Part shown: piece by piece, positions 1-7,597 of the stretch
Numbering within the stretch: the stretch's first letter is position 1
How the letters are laid out: each line of letters starts with the position of its first letter
NCBI RefSeq assembly: GCF_000565285.1
Contig: NZ_APVL01000015.1
Location: 47,619-111,618 of the forward strand
Length of the DNA stretch: 64,000 nt
Origin: Cytobacillus firmus DS1
GTDB lineage: Bacteria > Bacillota > Bacilli > Bacillales > Cytobacillaceae
Direction of reading: 5' to 3'
Made by a program: the position numbers and the translations under genes
The notes under the pieces: model-generated
Database searches by the model: none
What the model was told of the DNA's origin: nothing
The model's input: only the letters and a program-made list of their open reading frames with translations

Positions 1-399
1 GCGATACCATTTTTTGTTCAGCTGGTTCACCTTTGCACCCTGTCCGCTCTTTGCTGCCTCCACAATATCACCAGCAATGACAATATGCTCTTTAAGCAGT
101 TCTGTCAGCTTTGCTCCTGCAGCTTCTCCGTAATATGGCTTAATGGAATTCCCTATGTCCTCCTGATTTTTAAGCAGGCGCGCCAATTCCTGCTTCTGAT
201 CCTCCGCCCCGGCAGTTGTGGCACTTGTAATATAGTTGCTTGTCCATAATATATGGTCGATCCATAGTCTGCGGAATTCGTTGTCAAACTTAACCTCTGA
301 CTGGGTAAGACACGGTTTTTGTGCAGCTGCACTGCCCGGAGCTGCCAGCATATTCAGCGGCATGAGCAGCATTATTCCTATGATCAGTAATTTCTTCAT
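1..399 (-). CDS. Secreted helical protein of unknown function (partial)
   Basis: The gene runs off the left edge; 133 codons are visible. The start at 399 follows a GGAGAAAAGG ribosome site. The product opens with a signal peptide (MKKLLIIGIMLLMPLNMLAA, then a small-residue AAPGSAAA region where cleavage is likely). The mature part is predicted helical and contains RLWIDHILWTSNYI and KNQEDIGNSIKPYYG. I recall similar Bacillus secreted proteins sometimes carrying an unsupported glycosyltransferase label; I see no nucleotide-sugar site. It lies downstream of thrD on the same strand, separated by a probable terminator, so it likely has its own promoter. Function unknown. Confidence 0.7.
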   Translation of the reverse strand, partial: MKKLLIIGIMLLMPLNMLAAPGSAAAQKPCLTQSEVKFDNEFRRLWIDHILWTSNYITSATTAGAEDQKQELARLLKNQEDIGNSIKPYYGEAAGAKLTELLKEHIVIAGDIVEAAKSGQGAKVNQLNKKWYR

Positions 400-477
400 A
401 TCCTTTTCTCCTTCCTAATTGAAAAAGTTTCCTTCTTATTTTGATTATCCTAAGATTTTTCATTCCCAAAAAATAAA

Positions 478-501
478 GCTCGAGGCTAATGCCCCAAGCT
501 T
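478..501 (-). terminator. Probable terminator of thrD
   Basis: An imperfect 11-bp stem (9 pairs) with a TAAT loop. On the minus strand it is followed by TTTATTTTTT, as expected for an intrinsic terminator downstream of the aspartokinase gene. Confidence 0.55.
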
Positions 502-502
502 T

Positions 503-523
503 TTCAATCAAACGTTTGATTGA
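503..523. repeat. Palindrome core shared with 34182-34203
   Basis: Positions 504-523 are a perfect 20-bp palindrome with no loop, TCAATCAAACGTTTGATTGA. The same word forms the centre of the 42-bp palindrome at 34172-34213. Here it lies between the thrD stop codon and the thrD terminator. It could be an operator for a dimeric regulator or part of a terminator structure; the sequence does not decide. Confidence 0.6.
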
Positions 524-567
524 TTGCATATATAGCCTATTTACTTTGGCTCTTTTCGCATAAATGA

Positions 568-1932
568 TCACACTACTGCCACCGCAGCAAAAAACTCATT
601 ATAAAGCGCCAGTACCGCACGTACCTCATCCGCTGCCTGTACGCCAAACATCATGCTCACTTCAGAGGAGCCCTGATTGATCATTTCCATATTGACTTTC
701 GCTTTAGCGAGGGCTTTGGAGGCACGGGCCATTGTTCCAATGTTCTGGCGCATCCCTTCTCCAACCACCATAATAAGTGAAAGGCTATGCTGGATTTTCA
801 CTTCATCTGCATGAAGTTCATGCTGTATGCGGTTCAGAATTTCTTCCTCCACCCCATCAGTAAATTGGTTTTCCCTCAGGATAATGGAAATATCATCAAT
901 TCCTGAGGGTGTATGCTCATAGCTGAGGCCATTCTCTTCCAAAATGGTCAGCAGCCTCCTCCCAAAGCCGACTTCCCTGTTCATTAAGTATTTGCCGACA
1001 TAGATGCTGCAGAATCCCTGGTCACTGGCAATCCCGATCACAGGTCCATTCGTGTTATCCCGCTCGTTCACAATCCTGGTGCCGGGAGCAGACGGATTAT
1101 TCGTATTTTTTATTTGTACAGGAATTCCGGACCGAAATGCCGGTACAAGCGCTTCATCATGCAGGACAGTAAAGCCTGCATAGGAAAGCTCACGCATTTC
1201 CCGGTATGTCAGCTCTTTGATTTCCTTAGGGCTTTCTACAATAAAGGGATTTACCGAATAGACCGCATCCACATCTGTAAAATTTTCATATAAATCCGCC
1301 TTGGCTGCACCGGCCAAGATGGAGCCTGTCACATCCGATCCGCTTCTTGAAAATGTGAAGACCTGGCCATCCCTGCTATATCCAAAGAAACCCGGAAAGA
1401 TGATGATCCCGTCCTGCTCCCTTAATGCAAGCAGCTTGTCATATGCTTCAGGAAGCACCTGAGCGTTGCCGGGCTCCGGACTGACAAGTAATCCCGCTTC
1501 CTTCGGGCTCACATATCTTGCTTCTATTCCCTGCTGCTGAAAATAGGCTGCTACAAGCTTAGCGTTGTTATCTTCACCGCTCGCTTTGATCAAATCCATA
1601 AAAACTTCAGGATTATGCGTATCACTGGAAAGCCTCGTAAAAAGATCCTCCCTGATGATATCTTTAATTTCCGGACCAAGCTCTAATTCATCAGCGATTT
1701 GGCCATACCGATCCAATACAGCTTTAGCCAAATCATCTGCTGCTTCCCCCTGAATCCGTTTCTCTGCACATGCGATTAATAAATCAGTAACCTTGTCATC
1801 CTCTGAAAATCGCTTTCCAGGAGCCGAGACAACAACGATCTTTCGCTCTGGATCAGCATTTACAATATTGAATACCTTCTCGATTTGCTTTCCGGATGCT
1901 AAAGAAGATCCTCCGAACTTCACCACTTTCAT
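568..1932 (-). CDS. thrD: Aspartate kinase, ThrD/YclM type
   Basis: Phosphorylates L-aspartate with ATP, the first step to lysine, threonine, methionine and diaminopimelate, in the cytoplasm. The 454-residue product begins MKVVKFGGSSLASG, the amino-acid kinase signature, has the SRSGSD nucleotide/substrate loop near residue 215, and ends with two ACT domains (first near residues 310-380, second from LIMVVGEGMRQNIGTMARAS). Length and sequence agree with B. subtilis ThrD (YclM) as I remember it, not with the shorter lysine-regulated LysC. An in-frame start exists 15 bases upstream at 1947, but the start at 1932 has a GGGAG ribosome site 8 bases away and gives the family N-terminus. No lysine riboswitch is visible upstream; a weak CodY-like box lies at 1945-1959. 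Confidence 0.93.
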   Translation of the reverse strand: MKVVKFGGSSLASGKQIEKVFNIVNADPERKIVVVSAPGKRFSEDDKVTDLLIACAEKRIQGEAADDLAKAVLDRYGQIADELELGPEIKDIIREDLFTRLSSDTHNPEVFMDLIKASGEDNNAKLVAAYFQQQGIEARYVSPKEAGLLVSPEPGNAQVLPEAYDKLLALREQDGIIIFPGFFGYSRDGQVFTFSRSGSDVTGSILAGAAKADLYENFTDVDAVYSVNPFIVESPKEIKELTYREMRELSYAGFTVLHDEALVPAFRSGIPVQIKNTNNPSAPGTRIVNERDNTNGPVIGIASDQGFCSIYVGKYLMNREVGFGRRLLTILEENGLSYEHTPSGIDDISIILRENQFTDGVEEEILNRIQHELHADEVKIQHSLSLIMVVGEGMRQNIGTMARASKALAKAKVNMEMINQGSSEVSMMFGVQAADEVRAVLALYNEFFAAVAVV

Positions 1933-1944
1933 CCTGACATCTCC

Positions 1945-1959
1945 CAATCTCTGAAAATT
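1945..1959. promoter_or_regulatory. Candidate CodY-like box at thrD
   Basis: On the minus strand the sequence AATTTTCAGAGATTG matches the CodY consensus AATTTTCWGAAAATT at about 12 of 15 positions and overlaps the thrD leader just before the ribosome site. CodY control of aspartate-family genes is known in Bacillus generally, but this box is only moderately good. Confidence 0.3.
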
Positions 1960-2118
1960 TAATCTTTATTTTACTCTTATCCTCACAGAAATCAAGAGAA
2001 AATTCCACCATACAAATACAAATGTTCATCATAAAAACACACAAAGATATCTAGGTATAGTTTTAATACGTGTTTTCTATGAATATACCGTTAAATAATA
2101 TTATTTTAAGAAAATAAA

Positions 2119-2132
2119 AGAAAACGCTTACA
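2119..2132. promoter_or_regulatory. Candidate cre site in the thrD-rsbY divergent region
   Basis: AGAAAACGCTTACA matches the CcpA cre consensus TGWNANCGNTNWCA except at the first base. It lies 53 bases upstream of the sigma-B promoter of rsbY and about 190 bases upstream of thrD, so it could act on either gene. Confidence 0.35.
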
Positions 2133-2183
2133 AAGACTATTTATTTTTTGGATTAAATAAAGCAAAAAATGATCAAATTAGTG

Positions 2184-2209
2184 GTTTTTACTCTCCCGCA
2201 ATAGGGTAT
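2184..2209 (+). promoter_or_regulatory. Sigma-B promoter of rsbY
   Basis: GTTTTT (2184-2189), a 14-base spacer, then GGGTAT (2204-2209). This fits the Bacillus sigma-B consensus GTTTAA-N12-14-GGGWAW well. The expected transcript starts near 2217, about 50 bases ahead of rsbY. It implies that sigma-B feeds back on its own activating phosphatase. Confidence 0.8.
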
Positions 2210-2267
2210 ATGTTAAGGATATTTATATAAAGAATTAAATTGTAAAAAACGGGAAGGGAAAAAGTCT

Positions 2268-3410
2268 ATGGGAATCCTAGTTGTGGACGATAATCAAGCC
2301 AACTTATTTGTTATTCAGCATATATTGAAACGCGCCGGGTATAAAGAACATTTAACGTTTTCTTCTGCAAAGGATATGTTTCAGCATCTTCAGGGATATT
2401 CACCTTTTTCAGCCGATATAAAAGCAGACGTGATCCTGATGGATATTATGATGCCCGAGATGGATGGAATTGAAGCATGCCGGCAGCTTCAGCAGATTCC
2501 ACATTTGAAGGATATCCCGGTGATTTTTGTAACTGCATTGGAGGACTCGAATAAAGTTGCAGAAGCTCTTGATGCGGGGGGGACCGATTATGTAATGAAG
2601 CCCATTAATAAGACGGAACTGCTTGCCCGCATTCGTGCTGCCTTAAGGCTTAAATATGAAAAGGACTGGCATAAGGAGCAGGAAAATAAAATCAGGAATG
2701 AATTGGATTTATCCATGCAGGTACAAACCAGCATGCTGAGCGAACCGATTTATCATGAACATACATTGTTAAAGGCTTCCTATCTGCCAGCCAATAAACT
2801 CGCAGGGGATATGTATTACTGGCACCAAATAGATGAACATCGCTATGCTGCCATACAGCTTGATATGATGGGCCACGGTATTTCAGCTTCCCTTGTATGC
2901 ATGTTTATCTCATCTGTTCTCAGAGATGCCATCAGAACATGCAGTGATCCTGAATACGTCATGAACGAACTAAATCGGTGGATGAATTCCCTAAACCAGC
3001 GCAATCAGCGAATTCCATATTATTTTACAGCTATTTACCTCGTTCTTAATAAAAAAGGCAGAACAATCGAGTATGTAAACGCCGGACATCCAGCCGGATA
3101 TGCACTTGTAGACAAAGATGAAATGTACAGCTTATCAAGCAATATGTGTGCAGTGGGTTTTTTCGAAGATATTACGATACAAAAAGAAACTATTCCCTAT
3201 ACAGAGTCCATTCAGCTGCTCTTGTTTACAGACGGGGTGGAAGAAGCGGTAGAGCAGAATAATCTCAATCCCTGTGAGTATCTTCAGCACTTCGCATCCT
3301 TTCACTGGAATGCATCCAGAACAGCAGAGCCGATCGATATGATACTGACGAAGCAGCAGCAGGCCAGCGCTGATGATGATATGTGTGTTGTTCTGATTCA
3401 GGCAGATTAG
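2268..3410 (+). CDS. rsbY: Response regulator-PP2C phosphatase, RsbY-like sigma-B activator
   Basis: The 380-residue protein has an N-terminal receiver domain (about 1-125; acidic VVDD pocket, phospho-acceptor Asp in MDIMMPEMDG, switch Lys in MKPI) joined by a helical linker to a SpoIIE/RsbU PP2C-type Ser/Thr phosphatase domain (about 160-380) with LDMMGHG, FTDGVEEA and DDDM metal-binding motifs. This is the architecture of B. cereus RsbY, which when phosphorylated by RsbK dephosphorylates the anti-anti-sigma factor RsbV and frees sigma-B. The neighbouring CheR-type methyltransferase and hybrid kinase match RsbM and RsbK, which strongly supports the call. Start has a GGGAAGGGA ribosome site. 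Transcribed from a sigma-B promoter and convergent with rsbM. Confidence 0.88.
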   Translation: MGILVVDDNQANLFVIQHILKRAGYKEHLTFSSAKDMFQHLQGYSPFSADIKADVILMDIMMPEMDGIEACRQLQQIPHLKDIPVIFVTALEDSNKVAEALDAGGTDYVMKPINKTELLARIRAALRLKYEKDWHKEQENKIRNELDLSMQVQTSMLSEPIYHEHTLLKASYLPANKLAGDMYYWHQIDEHRYAAIQLDMMGHGISASLVCMFISSVLRDAIRTCSDPEYVMNELNRWMNSLNQRNQRIPYYFTAIYLVLNKKGRTIEYVNAGHPAGYALVDKDEMYSLSSNMCAVGFFEDITIQKETIPYTESIQLLLFTDGVEEAVEQNNLNPCEYLQHFASFHWNASRTAEPIDMILTKQQQASADDDMCVVLIQAD

Positions 3411-3440
3411 GAATGTATACATAATATTTTTTACAAAAAA

Positions 3441-3481
3441 AACAGAGTGCAGTCCCTCAAAAAAGGAGTCCGCACTCTGTT
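3441..3481. terminator. Bidirectional terminator between rsbY and rsbM
   Basis: A 10-bp stem AACAGAGTGC / GCACTCTGTT with flanking A and T runs on both sides can terminate both convergent genes. Confidence 0.85.
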
Positions 3482-3488
3482 TTTATTT

Positions 3489-4310
3489 TTAATGAGAAAT
3501 CTTCCTGAAAATCTTTTCCTGCAGGTTGATTTCTTCAAATACAGGGTCCTCCATCCGCAGGGCTTCCTTGCTGCCAAGCCCCAGAAAACCTCCCATGCTG
3601 AGGCTTTCATTAAAAAGATTAAATACGTGGCTTTGCAGGTCAGTATTAAAATAGATCATCACATTGCGGCACATAATCACATGAAATTCATTAAAGGAGC
3701 CATCAGTCACCAGATTATGCTGGGCAAAAACCATTCGATTAAGCAGGGATGCATTCAGATAAGCTGCTTCACAATCGGTTGTGTAGTATTCAGAAAAGGA
3801 TTTTTTTCCGCCTGCCATAATGTAATTCTTTGTATAGAGCTGCATTTTTTGCAGAGGTATTATTCCGCTCTCTCCCTTTTTAAGTACCTTTTCATTGATG
3901 TCTGTGGCGTATATCTTCGTTCGTTCACCCAGCCCCTCTTCTTCCATCAAAATAGACATGGAGTAGGCCTCTTCCCCAGTCGAACAGCCTGCATGCCAAA
4001 TTCTGATTTCCGGCAATTCTCTGAGCATCGGGATAACCTCATTTCGAAAAGCCTTAAAAAAAGCAGGGTCCCGGAACATTTCTGTAACATTGATTGAAAA
4101 ATCGCTCAGTACCTTTTGCAGATACCCCTCATCATGGATAACCTTTTCCGTGAGGCTTGTTATGCTGGGCAGCCGATCCCTGCTAAGGCGATTTTGGATT
4201 CTCCTGGCAATTGATGAACGCATATATTGCCGGAAATCATAACCGGATAAACTATAAATGGCTTTTAAAAGCAATTCTATTTCTAATTCTTCCTTTTTCA
4301 ATTCCTTCAA
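3489..4310 (-). CDS. rsbM: CheR-type methyltransferase, RsbM-like
   Basis: A 273-residue S-adenosylmethionine-dependent protein-glutamate methyltransferase of the CheR family: N-terminal helical domain, then the SAM motif HAGCSTGEEAYSMSI near residue 145, ATDINEKVLKKG, and CRNVMIYF near residue 215. There is no chemotaxis gene around it; it follows the hybrid kinase by 70 bases in the same direction and faces rsbY. In B. cereus RsbM methylates RsbK and restrains its activity, so the same role is inferred here. The only usable start at the upstream end is a TTG at 4310 with a poorly spaced site; the TTG at 4301 is an alternative. Confidence 0.87.
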   Translation of the reverse strand: MKELKKEELEIELLLKAIYSLSGYDFRQYMRSSIARRIQNRLSRDRLPSITSLTEKVIHDEGYLQKVLSDFSINVTEMFRDPAFFKAFRNEVIPMLRELPEIRIWHAGCSTGEEAYSMSILMEEEGLGERTKIYATDINEKVLKKGESGIIPLQKMQLYTKNYIMAGGKKSFSEYYTTDCEAAYLNASLLNRMVFAQHNLVTDGSFNEFHVIMCRNVMIYFNTDLQSHVFNLFNESLSMGGFLGLGSKEALRMEDPVFEEINLQEKIFRKISH

Positions 4311-4380
4311 TCCTCAACTTTCGAGAACAAAATGATGTTGACGGTGTCCGTATGTTGTCCGGACTGGTCCTCCCTGTCAT

Positions 4381-7164
4381 CTATGAAAGCCATACTCTCA
4401 TTACTGACAGCAGCTGGTCCAGTTTTAAAGGCTTGCTGATATAATCTGTTGCACCCGCTTCCATGCACTTTTCCCTATCGCCTTTCATTGCTTTGGCAGT
4501 AAGGGCAATGATTGGAACACCCTGGTGCCTGTCCAGCCCGCGCAGCCTCTTCATGGTTTCATACCCATCCATAACCGGCATCATAATATCCATCAGTACA
4601 ATGTCAATCTGTTCTGTACCCATTATCAAATCGAGGCACTGCATCCCGTTTTCTGCTGTAAGGACATTCATGCCTTCTTTTTTCAAAGCATTTTTCAGCG
4701 CATAAATATTTCTGTGGTCATCATCTACAACAATGACTGTTTTGTCTTTAAGTTCCGTACCTGTATGCTGATGCTCTGCTTCAGCATCTTGTGTTTCAGC
4801 TGTCTCAGACACTTCCTGGACAGGTTCTGCGGTTACAGCAGCTTCTTCAAAAGCAAGCGAACCTGCGGCTATTTCAGGCATTCCGTTTGGCAGATTCGGG
4901 ATAACGAGTGTAAACCGGCTTCCTTTTCCTTCTTCGCTCTCCACTTTGCAGATACCGCCGAGCAGCTGGGCAAATTCCTTGGAGATGGACAATCCCAGGC
5001 CCGTTCCGCCATATTTCCTCATCGTGGCGCCATCAGCCTGCTGGAAGGCTTCAAAAATCAGCTCCTGCTTCTCGGACGGAATGCCAATACCTGTGTCGAG
5101 CACTGTAATTTTCAGCCAGTCATTTGTGTAGCTGGATAACGGCAAACCAAGGAAATCGCCTTTTAAAGCTTTTTCAAACGTGACTGCTACTGAACCTTCT
5201 TCCGTAAACTTAAATGCATTTGAAAGGAGGTTTTTCACAATTTGCTGCAGACGCTGCTCATCGGTATTGAATACAGAAGGGACTTCTTCCGAAGAGCTCA
5301 CAGTAAATTCAAGATTTTTATGCTTTGCCACCTGTGTAAAATGCTGTTTCAGACGCTGCGACATTTCTCCCATATTGACTTCCTCAAAGCTGATTTCCAG
5401 TTTCCCTACCTCTACTTTTGAAAGGTCGAGAATATCGTTAATGAGGGCAAGTAAATCCTGTCCAGATGTATGTATAACCTTGGAAAACTCCTTCTGCTCC
5501 TCAGTAAGGATTTGATCCGGGTCTTCTGCCAGCATTTCTGATAAAAGCAGGATGCTGTTAAGAGGCGTGCGCAGCTCGTGGGACATATTTGCCAGGAACT
5601 CTGACTTGTATTTTGAGCTTAAACCCAGCTGTTTTGCTTTTTCCTCCAGTTCTTCCTTGGCAGCCTGAAGTTCTTCTGATTTCATTTCAGCATCTCTGGA
5701 GCGCTCTTCAAGCTGCTCATTAATCATACGCAGCTCTTCGGATTGACTCTGCATTTCTTCAGATTGCGCCTGCAGCTCCTCAGATTGGGATTGCAGCTCT
5801 TCAGCCTGTGCCTGCAGTTCCTCTGTCTGGGCCTGGGATTCGGCCAGTAAGCGTTCAATCTCCATTCTTCCAGAAATATTCGTAATGGCTATTCCTAATG
5901 TTTCTATTACTTTTTCCAATAGTTTGATCTGGGCTTCAGTGAACGGCCTCAAACTCGCCAGTTCCACTACTGCCACTGCCTCGTCCTTTAGCATAACTGG
6001 AGCCATCATGATGCTTTTCGGCCTGACATCTCCCAAACCAGTTGATAAGACCTTGTAATCCTCAGGAACATCCTCGAGGAAGATTGTTTTCTTATCCCTG
6101 ACAGTTTGGCCTGCTAAACCTTCCCCCTCATAGAAAAAGTCTCTTCCTGCTTCATCCGCTCCATCTGCATAAGCAGCCTGCTTCTTAAATACAGGTTTGC
6201 TTCCGCTGTCATCTTTCACATAAATGACTCCAAGATCAGCTCCGGCGGCAGGTGCCAGCCTTGATATAAAATCATCTGCCAAATTGGCTATAGTCACATG
6301 CTGGCTATAGATGCTTACTAATGCAGCAGACTGGCTTTGGATCCAGTTTTGCTCACTGATTTCAGCCGAATAGCGCTGTTCTTTTTTGTAATAATTCTCC
6401 AGTGAATCAGCCATAGAGTTGAAGGCTGTCGCGATTTCACCGATCTCATCTTTTGTTTCGATATCCAGCCTTGAAATGGAAGAAAGGTCTTGATAATCAA
6501 TATCCTTAATTCCCTTTGTAATTAAGCTGATGCTTCTGCCTGTACTTCTAATCACCCAAACCGTCACTCCGACGATTAAAATAATAGCTATTGCAACCGC
6601 AGCAACCAAAGTCGATACTAACTGACTATACGTTTCATTTGCACTTTCCAGGGAATCAGCCATGATTGATTCCTGATATTCTTTAAATTCAGCCAGCTTA
6701 ACCAGAAGAGAGTTTCGATTTTCCCTTTCTTCCCTGTACAGATCTTCCAGGGAATCTAGATCTCCGCCTCCCATTAATCCGATGAAGCTGTTTTGCATTT
6801 GGGCATATGATTCATATGCCTGTTCTACTTCCTTTAATAGCAGGCTCGATTTCTGTCTATTTAATTCATTTTCCAATTTCAAAATCCGGGTTTGTATCCC
6901 TTCATGGTTTGCCTCAATCAATTCAGCCGTCATGGCTGGATCTGCCGATTCTATGTCGGTGAGCACACTTAGCAGCTGCTGGTCAGTCTGGTAAAATAGC
7001 TGTCTGATCTCTGTAGCCTGATTTACCTTATAGTATCGATCCTCCACAATTTCCAGCATGTTTGCTTTCATTCCGTTTACCATAGACAGAATGACAAACA
7101 TCAGAATAAACAAAAAAAATACGGTTAAGCCCAATCCCAACATTTGCTTTCTTTTAAAGCTCAC
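4381..7164 (-). CDS. rsbK: Hybrid sensor histidine kinase, RsbK-like
   Basis: A 927-residue membrane kinase. Order: TM1 (about 10-30), an extracytoplasmic helical CHASE3-like segment (about 35-180), TM2 (about 188-208), HAMP, GAF (about 290-420), a coiled coil of heptads rich in SEELQ (about 435-525), HisKA with H in MSHELRTPLNS (about 540), HATPase with NLLSNAFKF, DTGIGIP and GTGLGL, and a C-terminal receiver (VVDDDHRN, MDIMMPVMDG, ISKPL). This matches B. cereus RsbK, which senses stress and phosphorylates RsbY. I chose GTG at 7164 because AAGGAG lies 7 bases upstream; a GTG at 7221 has no ribosome site. Followed by rsbM and preceded by a sigma-B promoter. Confidence 0.88.
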   Translation of the reverse strand: MSFKRKQMLGLGLTVFFLFILMFVILSMVNGMKANMLEIVEDRYYKVNQATEIRQLFYQTDQQLLSVLTDIESADPAMTAELIEANHEGIQTRILKLENELNRQKSSLLLKEVEQAYESYAQMQNSFIGLMGGGDLDSLEDLYREERENRNSLLVKLAEFKEYQESIMADSLESANETYSQLVSTLVAAVAIAIILIVGVTVWVIRSTGRSISLITKGIKDIDYQDLSSISRLDIETKDEIGEIATAFNSMADSLENYYKKEQRYSAEISEQNWIQSQSAALVSIYSQHVTIANLADDFISRLAPAAGADLGVIYVKDDSGSKPVFKKQAAYADGADEAGRDFFYEGEGLAGQTVRDKKTIFLEDVPEDYKVLSTGLGDVRPKSIMMAPVMLKDEAVAVVELASLRPFTEAQIKLLEKVIETLGIAITNISGRMEIERLLAESQAQTEELQAQAEELQSQSEELQAQSEEMQSQSEELRMINEQLEERSRDAEMKSEELQAAKEELEEKAKQLGLSSKYKSEFLANMSHELRTPLNSILLLSEMLAEDPDQILTEEQKEFSKVIHTSGQDLLALINDILDLSKVEVGKLEISFEEVNMGEMSQRLKQHFTQVAKHKNLEFTVSSSEEVPSVFNTDEQRLQQIVKNLLSNAFKFTEEGSVAVTFEKALKGDFLGLPLSSYTNDWLKITVLDTGIGIPSEKQELIFEAFQQADGATMRKYGGTGLGLSISKEFAQLLGGICKVESEEGKGSRFTLVIPNLPNGMPEIAAGSLAFEEAAVTAEPVQEVSETAETQDAEAEHQHTGTELKDKTVIVVDDDHRNIYALKNALKKEGMNVLTAENGMQCLDLIMGTEQIDIVLMDIMMPVMDGYETMKRLRGLDRHQGVPIIALTAKAMKGDREKCMEAGATDYISKPLKLDQLLSVMRVWLS

Positions 7165-7257
7165 CTGTTCTCTCCTTCTTTCCCCCGATTTTTCTTCATC
7201 ATTATTCTTGTGCATGTTCACGCTTTATGAGATTAAGGTTTTAATAGACCAGCTTCT

Positions 7258-7283
7258 TTACCCTTATTTGTTGGAGGTCAAAC
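7258..7283 (-). promoter_or_regulatory. Sigma-B promoter of rsbK-rsbM
   Basis: Minus strand GTTTGA (7283-7278), a 14-base spacer, then GGGTAA (7263-7258), in line with the sigma-B consensus. The transcript would start near 7250, about 85 bases before the preferred rsbK start. Confidence 0.75.
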
Positions 7284-7337
7284 CTGTATTTCTATTTTTT
7301 CGCCTTTTTTATATAAATTATTGTTTTTAGCCTAAGT

Positions 7338-7530
7338 ATCCGCCCGTTGATTTCCACTGCAGGTACTCAGCAAACCCGCGGGGCGGGCGGTGAGCCTCCT
7401 CGATGCTGTGCGCCTGCGGGGTCTCACCTGTCCCGCTACTTGCAGGACTTTGAATAAGCTTCCTTGAGGAAACACCGCACGAAGAAATTCGATAGCATTT
7501 TCGAGGATCTCGCACCTTCCACTCCAATCA
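7338..7530. repeat. Dispersed GC-rich repeat (family C)
   Basis: The rsbK-dynamin gap (7165-7597) holds no gene. About 190 bases are more GC-rich than their surroundings, beginning CGCCCGTTGATTTCCACTG and ending CTTCCACTCCAATCAAC, so the ends form an approximate inverted repeat around GTTGATT. I recognise the pattern as a repeat scattered in intergenic regions of many Bacillus relatives. No convincing reading frame or transposase is present. Confidence 0.6.
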
Positions 7531-7572
7531 ACTCAGTGAAAAAAATAAGTTTTAAACATAACATAAAAAAAG

Positions 7573-7592
7573 AGGAAGGATTACTCCTTCCC
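7573..7592 (-). terminator. Terminator of the TPR-dynamin gene
   Basis: Minus strand stem GGAAGGAG / CTTCC-type hairpin followed by TCTTTTTTT, directly after the stop codon at 7598. Confidence 0.75.
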
Positions 7593-7597
7593 AATGT

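Noticed and set aside
290..571. Open frame of 93 codons on the minus strand overlapping the secreted-protein gene
   Set aside because: It is out of frame with the signal-peptide gene that has a good ribosome site, and its sequence shows no family or composition of a real protein.
1933..2110. Lysine riboswitch ahead of the aspartokinase gene
   Set aside because: The leader is short and lacks the conserved L-box cores; the enzyme is ThrD-type, for which no riboswitch is expected.
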